Assembly: GCA_024403255.1 (NCBI GenBank)
Contig: JAKSSE010000005.1
Location: 1 to 48,148, forward strand
Length of the DNA stretch: 48,148 bases
From: Lachnospiraceae bacterium
GTDB taxonomy: Bacteria > Bacillota > Clostridia > Lachnospirales > Lachnospiraceae
Direction of reading: 5' to 3'
Part shown: positions 1 through 7,130 of the stretch, one piece after another
Numbering within the stretch: the stretch's first letter is position 1
Layout: every line of letters starts with the position of its first letter
Position numbers and translations under genes: made by a program
The notes under the pieces: generated by a model
Database searches by the model: none
What the model saw: only the letters and a program-made list of their open reading frames with translations
Told to the model about the DNA's origin: nothing

Positions 1-142
1 AATAAACGCGCCAAGCAAGAGACTTATTTACCCTTACATCTGAAATTCCGGCAAGCTTTGATCTATCAACCTTCTCCTTGTATTCCAATACAGGATTGCC
101 TGCAAAGATCAACGGAATTCTAGAAGATTCTTCGTACTGCAA
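1..142 (-). CDS. possible 5' part of an unidentified gene running off the window edge
   Basis: A minus-strand reading frame stays open from inside the 3' end of the NlpC/P60 gene to base 1. From a TTG at 140-142 it would begin LQYEESSRIPLIFAGNP and continue in ordinary-looking protein sequence with typical codon use for this genome. It overlaps the last codons of the NlpC/P60 gene in another frame. No ATG and only a distant GGGGA (13 bases away) precede the TTG, so the start is uncertain. I do not recognise the family. It could equally be a chance open frame, since only about 47 codons are visible. Confidence 0.3.
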   Translation of the reverse strand, partial: MQYEESSRIPLIFAGNPVLEYKEKVDRSKLAGISDVRVNKSLAWRVY

Positions 143-1436
143 GAATTGACTTGTATCCCCAATCTGAAACGATGATTCCTGTCTTAGATGTAGATGCATG
201 AACAATCTTGCCATTTCCAATATAGAGCGCAACGTGGCCTGAATAACATACGATATCACCAGGCTGTGCTGAACCAGGATCTACTGCATATCCCACGCTT
301 CTATCAGCCGATGAAGAATGTGGAAGGCCTACACCAAAGTTTGCATATACACTCATTACGAATCCTGAACAGTCAGTACCATTTGTAAGGGAAGAACCAC
401 CATATACATAAGGGTTACCAACAAACTGAAGCGCAAAATCTGCAACTGCTGAACCAGTGCTTCCACCTGAATACTTGCTGCCTGAAGTCTTTCCAGATGC
501 CTTAGCTGCCTGATTAGCCTTCTGTCTTTCTTCTGCCTCTTTCTTAAGACGAGCTGCCTCAGCTTCTTTTGACTCTGCCTTTACAAATTCAACTGAAAGA
601 TCAACATACTCTGTAGAAACATAACCATCACCACCATCAGCGGTAACTCCAAGCCAGCCTATATCCTGGAACTGGAAATCTATAACTGTAAGGTCATCTC
701 CCTTTGGAAGCTGATCCCATACATCTGAATCGGCAGAAGGTAATGCGTGAATGTAAAGAGTTTCTGCTGTTACAGTAGCAACATTACGGGTAACTGACTT
801 TATAAGATCAAGATCACCAACCACTACGTAGTCAGACTTAACATATCCATCTACGTCACCAGAAGAAATATGGTACCAACCATTTTCAGTCTCGTCTAAT
901 ACTACACCTACTGACTTATCATAAAGCTTACCAAGAATTTCTGAATCCTCAGAAGCCTCTTTTCTTACATTTACATAATCATTAACCTGTGCTACACAGA
1001 TATTACCAACATTGCCAGTCTTTTCAGCTTCCTCAACGGTCTCTGAGCTTGCAAGAATCTCGCTGTCATCTGCTGCCTTGTTTGTTTCAGTGATAAGAGC
1101 CTGAACCGCACTTGAGAGAGCTGTCTTTTCTGACTTAGGAGTAGGAGCAATACCTACTTTGTAATTTTCAAGAGCTGCAACAATTGCTTCTTTATCTTCG
1201 ATACCTTCGACAGATGCCATAAGATCTGAAACCTTTGCTGACTGCATTGCCTTTTCTATTGAAGCACTTACACCTGCAGTAGCTTCTTTATTATCACTAA
1301 AACTATCAAGTGTACCTGCGGCAAGTGCACCCGCACCTGCAAAACGCTTTGCTGCTTCTGAAGTAACCTGGCTTCCAGAGAAAACAGTTACTGCTGCGAG
1401 CATTGCCGCTGTAATTTTAATAAGATTCTTCTTCAT
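120..1436 (-). CDS. secreted SH3-domain NlpC/P60 cell-wall hydrolase
   Basis: A 438-aa exported peptidoglycan endopeptidase. The start is the ATG at 1434-1436 (MKKNLIKITAAMLAAV), with GGAGA at 1441-1445 in front; a signal peptide follows. Two bacterial SH3-like segments (roughly residues 145-205 and 218-285; the first contains VNVRKEASEDSEILGKLYD) precede a charged Ala/Lys/Glu linker and a Gly/Ser stretch. The C-terminal NlpC/P60 domain carries the catalytic Cys in TDCSGF and the His in GHVALYIG, followed by a conserved VHAS. Family members cut the D-Glu to diamino-acid bond of stem peptides outside the cell. The gene appears monocistronic, with a consensus promoter at 1491-1520 and a strong dyad between promoter and ribosome site. 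The SH3 assignment is from sequence style; the NlpC domain is certain. Confidence 0.93.
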   Translation of the reverse strand: MKKNLIKITAAMLAAVTVFSGSQVTSEAAKRFAGAGALAAGTLDSFSDNKEATAGVSASIEKAMQSAKVSDLMASVEGIEDKEAIVAALENYKVGIAPTPKSEKTALSSAVQALITETNKAADDSEILASSETVEEAEKTGNVGNICVAQVNDYVNVRKEASEDSEILGKLYDKSVGVVLDETENGWYHISSGDVDGYVKSDYVVVGDLDLIKSVTRNVATVTAETLYIHALPSADSDVWDQLPKGDDLTVIDFQFQDIGWLGVTADGGDGYVSTEYVDLSVEFVKAESKEAEAARLKKEAEERQKANQAAKASGKTSGSKYSGGSTGSAVADFALQFVGNPYVYGGSSLTNGTDCSGFVMSVYANFGVGLPHSSSADRSVGYAVDPGSAQPGDIVCYSGHVALYIGNGKIVHASTSKTGIIVSDWGYKSILAVRRIF

Positions 1437-1454
1437 AAATTCTCCAAAAAAATA

Positions 1455-1492
1455 ATTCTCAACATCAGATATACTTATCCGACATTGAGAAT
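1455..1492 (-). promoter_or_regulatory. 17-bp dyad between promoter and ribosome site of the NlpC/P60 gene
   Basis: ATTCTCAACATCAGATA at 1455-1471 faces its inverse at 1476-1492, separated by four bases. In the transcribed (minus) sense all 17 positions pair, three as G-U wobbles; on the plus strand these are A-C mismatches, which favours an RNA role. The outer end touches the -10 box, so the first bases of one arm may lie upstream of the start of transcription; it may instead be a repressor operator. Confidence 0.55.
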
Positions 1493-1520
1493 TATAACAA
1501 GTAGACATAACAATTGTCAA
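1491..1520 (-). promoter_or_regulatory. consensus promoter of the NlpC/P60 gene
   Basis: Minus-strand TTGACA (1515-1520), an 18-base spacer and TATAAT (1491-1496). Both hexamers match the sigma-70/SigA consensus. Transcription would start near 1484. Confidence 0.75.
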
Positions 1521-1574
1521 CATTTTTGTAACATTTCTGTAATATTTTGTAATAATTATGTCACTTTTGCAGTC

Positions 1575-1637
1575 GATATAGCTGCATAAATAGTTTCGTC
1601 ATGCTCGCATGTAAGAAAATATTTATGTGGCTATATC
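1575..1637. repeat. imperfect 18-bp inverted repeat, first half of a composite structured element
   Basis: GATATAGCTGCATAAATA at 1575-1592 pairs with TATTTATGTGGCTATATC at 1620-1637. The two non-Watson-Crick positions are G-T wobbles in the plus sense. The 27-base loop contains CATG-CTCG-CATG. It directly abuts the multi-hairpin block at 1640-1736 and lies downstream of the acyltransferase gene. Confidence 0.6.
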
Positions 1638-1639
1638 AG

Positions 1640-1736
1640 CACTGCGAAGCAGTGGCTTTCCCTACACGAGCAGTCTTAGCCGTGAAACGGCGGGACTGAA
1701 GCTGCGAAGCAGCGACGAGTGCGAGCGTCGGGAAAG
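1640..1736. repeat. multi-hairpin block with GCGAAGC mini-hairpins 3' of the acyltransferase gene
   Basis: Read on the plus strand: hairpin CACTGC-GAA-GCAGTG (1640-1654); an outer stem CTTTCCC (1656-1662)/GGGAAAG (1730-1736) that encloses CAGTC/GACTG (1671-1675/1694-1698) around GCCGT-GAA-ACGGC (1679-1691), then GCTGC-GAA-GCAGC (1701-1713), then CGACG/CGTCG (1713-1717/1726-1730). Three loops are GAA. It ends ten bases from the acyltransferase stop codon. Possible roles are a 3' mRNA structure, a small RNA or a non-autonomous mobile palindrome. Confidence 0.6.
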
Positions 1737-1745
1737 AACTGCATT

Positions 1746-2822
1746 CTATTTTTTAACTTTTTTCTTTAATATTTCCGCCAGACTCTCTATCTTATCAATT
1801 ACAAAAAAGCACGCTTTTTCAAGGTTTTTAAGCAATATTTCATCAAGGACTGAAGCGAGAGCAAATGTTACAACTGTAAGTATTACAATTATTATTAACA
1901 TTCCAGGCAAGGTAGTTTTAATAAATTCGTTATTTATCACCTGATCAACCTTCATAGTTGTAAAAGCTCCCAAAAGGTACGCCGTAAATGTTCTTTCTGA
2001 CAAGTACTTTAATATTTTGCTTGGCTTAAGATTAAATCCAAGAAATAATCTAAATATAAAAAGGCTCTGAATAATTGTTACAGGAGAAAACGTAAATACT
2101 TCTACATTGCCACCGAGAAGCTTCTCGGTAATCGCCATATAAATATTAAAAACTAAACATATTGGTCCAGCCACCCACAAAAATTTATCGTATCTTTTAA
2201 TCCAGTCTTTCTTTGCCATGTACCCAAGCAAAGGATAAATAAGCCAACCGTTAAGATATATTACAGCTGAATAGTAAGGAAGAATTCCTTTCTTTAAAAA
2301 ATAAAGAGAAATAAAAAGTTGAAGCAGGGCAATTAGATAAAGAAGTTTTCTCTGGCCTTTGTCTTTAAGCCCATCAAGGCCTACTTTAATAAAAGGCCAA
2401 ATGATATACACAGCGAGAATATCATACATAAACCACATCTGGTTTATGTTTGGGCCAGCGAATACTCCAAGAAAGCTCTGTTTAATGCCAGCCAAAATAT
2501 AATTAATTCCCTCTTTGCAGAAAATATCTTTTAGCTGTTGAAAATAAATATACCCATAAAAAATTGTAAAAAGAAACAAGGGCATTCCAATATGAACAAA
2601 CTTCTTTTTGTAATATGGATAGATGGCAGAGTCTCCCGGATTAGGAGCCGATCCGAAAAAGCCAGCGAACATGAAAAAAATCGCCAAAGCCGGTGTTGAA
2701 AAAATATAAGTCACCGACTTAAGCGCTTCATTTTCAAAAGGCAAATGATAAATAAGAATTGCTATACAACATAGAATTCTTAACAAATCCAAAGAATAGT
2801 TTCTACTCTTAACCGTTTCCAT
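1746..2822 (-). CDS. membrane acyltransferase, acyltransferase-3 family
   Basis: 358 aa, highly hydrophobic, about ten predicted membrane helices. The N-terminus (SRNYSLDLLRILCCIAILIYH) matches the acyltransferase-3/OafA family, in which an early Arg/Asp and the His at the end of the first helix are characteristic. Family members move acyl groups from a cytoplasmic donor to sugars or peptidoglycan at the outer face of the membrane; the substrate here cannot be read from sequence. The ATG overlaps the trxB stop by one base (TAATG), so it is likely translated by coupling with trxB. A large structured element follows the stop codon. Confidence 0.85.
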   Translation of the reverse strand: METVKSRNYSLDLLRILCCIAILIYHLPFENEALKSVTYIFSTPALAIFFMFAGFFGSAPNPGDSAIYPYYKKKFVHIGMPLFLFTIFYGYIYFQQLKDIFCKEGINYILAGIKQSFLGVFAGPNINQMWFMYDILAVYIIWPFIKVGLDGLKDKGQRKLLYLIALLQLFISLYFLKKGILPYYSAVIYLNGWLIYPLLGYMAKKDWIKRYDKFLWVAGPICLVFNIYMAITEKLLGGNVEVFTFSPVTIIQSLFIFRLFLGFNLKPSKILKYLSERTFTAYLLGAFTTMKVDQVINNEFIKTTLPGMLIIIVILTVVTFALASVLDEILLKNLEKACFFVIDKIESLAEILKKKVKK

Positions 2823-3730
2823 TAATGCTCTCTAATGTATTCTTCAGCGTATGTCACAGCTACTGCTCCATCTGCTGCTGCAGTAATAACCTGACGAAGT
2901 CTTTTGGTACGGACATCACCAGCAGCAAAAATTCCAGGAACACTAGTCTTGGTATCTTCGCCTGCAACAACATATCCGCCCTCATTAAGTTCAACAACGC
3001 CTTTTAAAAATCCTGTGTTAGGCGTCATTCCAACAGCAATAAACGCCCCCTTTACAGGAAGCTCTTCAACAGAACCTGTACCAGTGTTTTCTACTACAAT
3101 AGATTCTACAACGCCGTTACCCTTAATTTCTTTAATGACTGCAGGTGTATGGATTTCAATATTTGAAGTCGAACGAACCTGATCTTCAAGACATTTAGCA
3201 CCTCTGAACTCATCTCTTCTATGAATAAGATGAACCTTTGTACATCCTCTTGCAAGATAAAGTGCATCCTCAAGTGCAACATCTCCGCCACCACAAACCG
3301 CAACATCTGAGCCCTTGAAAAAGGCACCATCACAGGTAGCACAATATGACACACCTGAACCAGATAATTCTTCTTCGCCAGCTACCCCAAGCTTTCTGTT
3401 AACAGCACCTGTCGCTATAATTATTGCCTTCGCCTCATAATCAGCTTTCTTTGTGTGAACTACTTTCACATCGCCCGCATCAATTCCAGTAACTCTGGCA
3501 GTAACAAACTCTGCTCCAAGTTTATCTGCGTGTTCTCTAAATGCTTTGCCAAGTTCCATTCCGCTCTCGCCAGGAAATCCCAGATAATTATCAATCTCAT
3601 ATGTGTTTATAATCTGGCCACCCGAAACATATGATGCTTCCAAAACCAAGGTTTTGAGCATTGCTCTTTGTGCATATATTGCTGCAGCAAGTCCTGCAGG
3701 ACCACTTCCTATAATAATTAAATCGTACAT
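2822..3730 (-). CDS. trxB: thioredoxin reductase (NADPH)
   Basis: 302 aa, the usual size for low-molecular-weight bacterial TrxB. An N-terminal FAD motif (GSGPAGLAAAIYAQ), the redox-active CATCDG near residue 135, an NADPH-binding GGGDVALEDALYLAR and a C-terminal FAD motif (GDVRTKRLRQVITAAADGAVA) are all present. It passes electrons from NADPH to thioredoxin in the cytoplasm. It lies two bases downstream of the CvfB-like gene and overlaps the acyltransferase start, so the three genes look like one transcript. Nothing is missing from the active site. Confidence 0.97.
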   Translation of the reverse strand: MYDLIIIGSGPAGLAAAIYAQRAMLKTLVLEASYVSGGQIINTYEIDNYLGFPGESGMELGKAFREHADKLGAEFVTARVTGIDAGDVKVVHTKKADYEAKAIIIATGAVNRKLGVAGEEELSGSGVSYCATCDGAFFKGSDVAVCGGGDVALEDALYLARGCTKVHLIHRRDEFRGAKCLEDQVRSTSNIEIHTPAVIKEIKGNGVVESIVVENTGTGSVEELPVKGAFIAVGMTPNTGFLKGVVELNEGGYVVAGEDTKTSVPGIFAAGDVRTKRLRQVITAAADGAVAVTYAEEYIREH

Positions 3731-3732
3731 AA

Positions 3733-4566
3733 CTACTCCACTATCCTAATACAGGTTTCTTTAATCTCAACTCGTCTTTCCTTATAAAGACGTCCGACCG
3801 CCCTCTTAAAAGCATTCTTTGAAAGGCCAGTCTCTCTCATAATAACTTCTGGATTTGCTTTATCCGTAAAAGGTAAAACTCCTCCAAACTCTTCTATAAT
3901 AGAGTACACCTTTTCAGCGTCTTCGTCCATCTGCTCATAAGCCGCTTTTCTCATAGTAATGTCAAGTTTTCCATCTTCCTTAACATTGGTAACCTTTGCT
4001 GTAATCACCTGACCTATTTTAAGCCCTTCTCTGCCCTCATGTTTTGGAAGCATACCCTGAAACTTATCATCTACTGCAACAAATGTTCCAAAGTTGTCAG
4101 AAAACTCATAAACACGTCCTGTTACTTCCTCATCCTTTTCATAAGGCGAATTAGATGAAAGCACATGATAAAGCCCTTTCATTGAGCCACAAAGTCTATC
4201 CGACTTATCAATATAGAGTCTTACCAAAACCTCATCTCCAGGAAAAACCTTTGCCGTCATCTCTTTAAACGGCATAAATAAATCCTTTTCAAGACCCCAG
4301 TCCAAAAAAGCCCCTATCTTAGTAACCGACAGAACCTTCAAAACACCAAATTCTCCCATCACAAGAGCCGGCATATTTGTAGTAGCTATAAGTCTGTCCT
4401 TCGAGTCTCTATAAAGGAACACATCAAGTTCATCACCCTTTTTTACTCCTTCTGGAACCTGCTTAAAAGGCAAAAGGACTCTGTCGCCATCCTCCACATC
4501 AGAAAGATAGACTCCAAAGTCCACTGTTTTAACAATCTTTAATTTCTGAATTTCTCCAAGTTTCAT
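3733..4566 (-). CDS. cvfB: CvfB/YitL-like S1-domain RNA-binding protein
   Basis: 277 aa from the ATG at 4564-4566 (MKLGEIQKLKIVKTVDFGVYL), preceded by AAGGA. The frame is open further upstream but would read antisense-like sequence from the tRNA terminator. Several S1-type OB folds occupy about residues 1-210 (for example FGTFVAVDDKFQGMLPKHE), followed by a winged-helix C-terminus (VIMRETGLSKNAFKRAVGRLYKERR). This is the architecture of the CvfB/YitL family, which binds RNA and affects virulence-gene expression in staphylococci; the role here is inferred. It heads the cvfB-trxB-acyltransferase run, yet its start lies only 25 bases beyond a tRNA terminator. Confidence 0.88.
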   Translation of the reverse strand: MKLGEIQKLKIVKTVDFGVYLSDVEDGDRVLLPFKQVPEGVKKGDELDVFLYRDSKDRLIATTNMPALVMGEFGVLKVLSVTKIGAFLDWGLEKDLFMPFKEMTAKVFPGDEVLVRLYIDKSDRLCGSMKGLYHVLSSNSPYEKDEEVTGRVYEFSDNFGTFVAVDDKFQGMLPKHEGREGLKIGQVITAKVTNVKEDGKLDITMRKAAYEQMDEDAEKVYSIIEEFGGVLPFTDKANPEVIMRETGLSKNAFKRAVGRLYKERRVEIKETCIRIVE

Positions 4567-4591
4567 GTGTATCCGTCCTTTTTGGTAAACT

Positions 4592-4621
4592 AAAAATAAA
4601 AAAGGCGCTATCACTAGCGCC
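4592..4621 (-). terminator. terminator of the tRNA-Gln gene
   Basis: Minus-strand GGCGCTA-GTGA-TAGCGCC (4604-4621) followed by TTTTTTATTTTT. It begins five bases after the tRNA 3' end and its T-tract ends 25 bases before the cvfB start codon. Confidence 0.85.
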
Positions 4622-4626
4622 TTTAG

Positions 4627-4699
4627 CTGCCCCACTAGGATTCGAACCTAGGTAATGACGGAGTCAGAGTCCGTTGCCTTACCGCTTGGCGATGGGGCA
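4627..4699 (-). tRNA. tRNA-Gln (anticodon CTG)
   Basis: A 73-base cloverleaf on the minus strand. Acceptor TGCCCCA pairs with TGGGGCA; the anticodon stem ACGGA/TCCGT carries loop CTCTGAC with anticodon CTG (codon CAG); the T arm holds GGTTCGAATCC. The discriminator base is G and CCA is not encoded (next bases CTA). CTG is the less usual Gln anticodon; a TTG isoacceptor is expected elsewhere in the genome. Confidence 0.93.
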
Positions 4700-4712
4700 T
4701 CAACGTTTATGT

Positions 4713-4741
4713 ATTATATACAAGTCGCGCACTAAATGCAA
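4713..4741 (-). promoter_or_regulatory. promoter of tRNA-Gln
   Basis: Minus-strand TTGCAT (4736-4741), 17-base spacer, TATAAT (4713-4718). Placed 14 bases upstream of the mature tRNA 5' end. Confidence 0.65.
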
Positions 4742-4770
4742 GCATTATTTTTAATTTTTTGTCTTTTTCA

Positions 4771-4945
4771 GAAATATTTGTAAGCATATGTTAAGACCGT
4801 CTCAGTTTCTACTCGTCGCACACGCCTATTCGCTCATGCTCCTGCACAAACTCGCTTCGCTCAAACATGTGCCCGCATTCGCTGCTAGTGAGCTCCTCGT
4901 AACGAAACCTCGCTTAAAGTCTTAACATATACTTACAACATTTCT
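4771..4945. repeat. large imperfect palindrome 3' of the YigZ-family gene
   Basis: GTAAGCATATGTTAAGAC (4780-4797) pairs with GTCTTAACATATACTTAC (4919-4936) at 17 of 18 positions, and pairing extends outward (GAAAT/ATTTC). The roughly 120-base interior is GC-richer than its surroundings and contains several CGCTCGC-like stretches and a GAGCGAAGCGAG motif on the minus strand. It ends ten bases from the gene's stop codon, as the other palindromes in this stretch also do. No ORF is visible in 4742-4954. Confidence 0.55.
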
Positions 4946-4954
4946 GATTCAAAC

Positions 4955-5569
4955 TCATAATTCAAGCACCATCGCATCGCCTTTGTCTATAATAGCAGAA
5001 GCGTTAGTAAGTTCAGTGATTTTTTTTATGACATTATCTGCATCTTCCTCTTTGACAAAAATCGTAAGTGTAACTTTGTCTGTAACATCTGATGAAATGA
5101 CTGGAATCTTTTCTGATTCGAGATAATAGTTAATCTTTCCATATCCATTATAATCTGTTGATATGAGAAGTGTTATTCCAGTTAACTCTTCTTTTACCTG
5201 GGCATTTTCAAGAGCTGCTTTAGTGGCATCAGTATAGGCTCGAACCAAACCACCTGTGCCAAGCAATACTCCACCGAAATATCTAGTGACAACAACGCAA
5301 AGGTTATGTATATCTGAATGGATTAGTACGTCAAGCATTGGACGTCCTGCTGTACCTGATGGCTCACCGTCATCGGACGACTTCGTTATTTCGTAGTTTT
5401 CGCCAATCGTGTATGCCGAGCAGTTATGCCTTGCATCGTAATACTTCTTTTTCATCGCAGCAATAAAATCCCGGGCTTCCTCTTCGGAAGTTACCGGGAT
5501 CATAGTTGCAATAAATCTTGATTTTTTCTCGACAATTTCGCCTGTCGATTCGGCCGCTAAACTTTTCAC
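4955..5569 (-). CDS. yigZ: YigZ/IMPACT-family protein (UPF0029)
   Basis: 204 aa, full length for the family. The N-terminal domain has the signatures EKKSRFIAT, DARHNCSAY, SSDDGEPSGTAGRPML, and VVTRYFGGVLLGTGGLVRAYTDA; the smaller C-terminal domain is ferredoxin-like. Eukaryotic relatives regulate translation through Gcn1; the bacterial function is unsettled. The start is a GTG at 5567-5569 that overlaps the TAG of the upstream small gene (TAGTG) and has no clear ribosome site of its own, which suggests translational coupling. Confidence 0.9.
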   Translation of the reverse strand: MKSLAAESTGEIVEKKSRFIATMIPVTSEEEARDFIAAMKKKYYDARHNCSAYTIGENYEITKSSDDGEPSGTAGRPMLDVLIHSDIHNLCVVVTRYFGGVLLGTGGLVRAYTDATKAALENAQVKEELTGITLLISTDYNGYGKINYYLESEKIPVISSDVTDKVTLTIFVKEEDADNVIKKITELTNASAIIDKGDAMVLEL

Positions 5570-5898
5570 TAAGCTAATAAATTAATAGTTGAACCACTCA
5601 TTCCATAAGAAGATGCTACTGCATCCATATTGTATGCTGTCATTGCACCCTGAAACTTAGATGCAACTGCGTTAAATGAATTCTCTGCTTCAACAGCTTC
5701 CTGTGCCTTATCTACCTGAGAAACAGCCTTTACATCTGCATTAGGGTAAACAACTGGGCTAACCGCATCAACTTTTCCTGCAGAGCCTGCACTCTGAACT
5801 TTCTCCTTCTGATAAACAGAAGAAACCTGAGATTTATTAGAAAGTGAGTAATTTCTTGATACTGACTCGAAATCACTTCCAACTGGTGAAATTCTCAT
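5569..5898 (-). CDS. small protein of unknown function
   Basis: 109 aa from the ATG at 5896-5898 (MRISPVGSDFESVSRNYSL), chosen because AGGAGG stands four bases upstream. The sequence is rich in Ser, Val and Ala, has no signal peptide, no membrane helix and no Cys, and looks partly helical in the middle (VDKAQEAVEAENSFNAVASKFQGAM). It is coupled to the YigZ-family gene by a one-base overlap. I do not recognise the family; the excellent ribosome site and codon use support a real gene. Confidence 0.75.
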   Translation of the reverse strand: MRISPVGSDFESVSRNYSLSNKSQVSSVYQKEKVQSAGSAGKVDAVSPVVYPNADVKAVSQVDKAQEAVEAENSFNAVASKFQGAMTAYNMDAVASSYGMSGSTINLLA

Positions 5899-5991
5899 AA
5901 CCCCTCCTAATATAAACACACCATATACACTAAAAATTTAACATACTTTTAACCTTTTGTAAACAAGGATAAAAGTCACATTTTATCTGGT

Positions 5992-6126
5992 GGGCTAGTC
6001 AAAATATATTCAACGCTGACTCGCTCTCGCTCTTGCGAAAACGCAGCTGTACTAAACTCGGCTTTGCCTCGTTAAGTGCAGGCGTTTTCTTAAGGTCAGC
6101 TAATGAATATATTTTTGACTTCGCCC
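5992..6126. repeat. near full-length palindrome with conserved asymmetric core (copy A)
   Basis: Nested arms pair almost throughout: GGGC/GCCC (5992/6123), GTCAAAATATATTC with GAATATATTTTTGAC, GCTGAC (6015-6020) with GTCAGC (6095-6100), CTTGCGAAAACGC with GCGTTTTCTTAAG (6082-6094), and CTGTACTAAAC with GTTAAGTGCAG around a GGC-TTT-GCC tip. The pair CAACGCTGAC (6011-6020) and GTCAGCTAATG (6095-6105) recurs at 19989-20016 in opposite orientation. It overlaps the aldo/keto reductase stop codon. Confidence 0.65.
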
Positions 6127-7118
6127 TACATAAATGTGGTTTTATCTATAAAGTCTAGTTCCTCTTTAGTAAACGTAGTATTTTCTATGGCTTTTATGTT
6201 GTCGAGAATCTGTGACGGTTTTGAGGCGCCGATGAGGACGCTGGTGATGGCGTCATCTTTAAGAACCCATGCAAGAGCCATTTGGGCTAAAGACTGACCT
6301 CTGTTTTGCGCCATCTCATTTAACGCGTTAATTTTCGAAAGGGTTGATACATCTAATGCATCTTCATTTAAGAATCTTCCATCAGTTTTAATTCGGCTAT
6401 CGTCTGGAATCCCGTTTATATATCTGTCGGTCAAAAGACCCTGTGCAAGAGGCGAGAAACATATAACACCTTTCTTAAGCTCTTTTGCCTTCTGTTTAAG
6501 TCCATTCTTTTCGATGGTTCTATCAAATATAGAATACTTATTTTGATTAATTACAAATGGACAATTTAAATCCTCAAGGATTTTCGCAGCCTTTTCCATT
6601 GTCGGCCCATCATAGTTTGATATACCGGCATAGAGTGCTTTTCCACTATGAACAATCTGTGCCAAAGCCCCCATCGTCTCCTCTAGAGGAGTGTTTGGAT
6701 CCATTCTGTGATGATAAAAAATATCTACATAGTCAAGGCCTAATCTCTTTAAGCTTTGATCCAAGCTTGCGATAAGGTATTTTTTGCTACCCCAATCTCC
6801 ATAAGGGCCAGCCCACATATCATATCCAGCCTTTGTAGAAATAATCAGTTCATCCCTATAAGGCCAAAAATCCGACTCTATGATTTTGCCAAGATTTCTT
6901 TCGGCGCTTCCAGGCTGTGGTCCATAATTATTTGCCAAGTCAAAATGAGTTATTCCATTATCAAAAGCAGTACGGCACATATCCTTCATATTGCCCATAT
7001 CTGCATTTGTGCCAAAGTTGTGCCAAAATCCCAAAGATACTTTAGGAAGTTTTAGTCCACTAAACCCGCATCTATTGTATTCCATTTTTTCGTATCTTTC
7101 TTCTGATGCTACGTACAT
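6126..7118 (-). CDS. aldo/keto reductase, YghZ (glyceraldehyde 3-phosphate reductase-like) group
   Basis: 330 aa, a full-length TIM-barrel oxidoreductase using NADPH. Visible motifs are the N-terminal GLKLPKVSLGFWHNFG, the catalytic Asp/Tyr region FDLANNYGPQPGSAERNLG, the Lys in IISTKAGYDMW and the family-typical MDPNTPLEETMGALAQIV. WAGPYGDWGSKKYLIASLDQSLKRL matches the YghZ branch, which reduces small aldehydes such as L-glyceraldehyde 3-phosphate or methylglyoxal. GGAGG seven bases before the ATG supports the start. It follows uvrC by 12 bases and may be cotranscribed. Confidence 0.9.
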   Translation of the reverse strand: MYVASEERYEKMEYNRCGFSGLKLPKVSLGFWHNFGTNADMGNMKDMCRTAFDNGITHFDLANNYGPQPGSAERNLGKIIESDFWPYRDELIISTKAGYDMWAGPYGDWGSKKYLIASLDQSLKRLGLDYVDIFYHHRMDPNTPLEETMGALAQIVHSGKALYAGISNYDGPTMEKAAKILEDLNCPFVINQNKYSIFDRTIEKNGLKQKAKELKKGVICFSPLAQGLLTDRYINGIPDDSRIKTDGRFLNEDALDVSTLSKINALNEMAQNRGQSLAQMALAWVLKDDAITSVLIGASKPSQILDNIKAIENTTFTKEELDFIDKTTFM

Positions 7119-7130
7119 GTCAATTCCTCC

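Noticed and set aside
1627..1944. Plus-strand ORF of 105 codons across the hairpin block
   Set aside because: It reads through inverted repeats and into the antisense of the acyltransferase gene; no ribosome site or recognisable protein.
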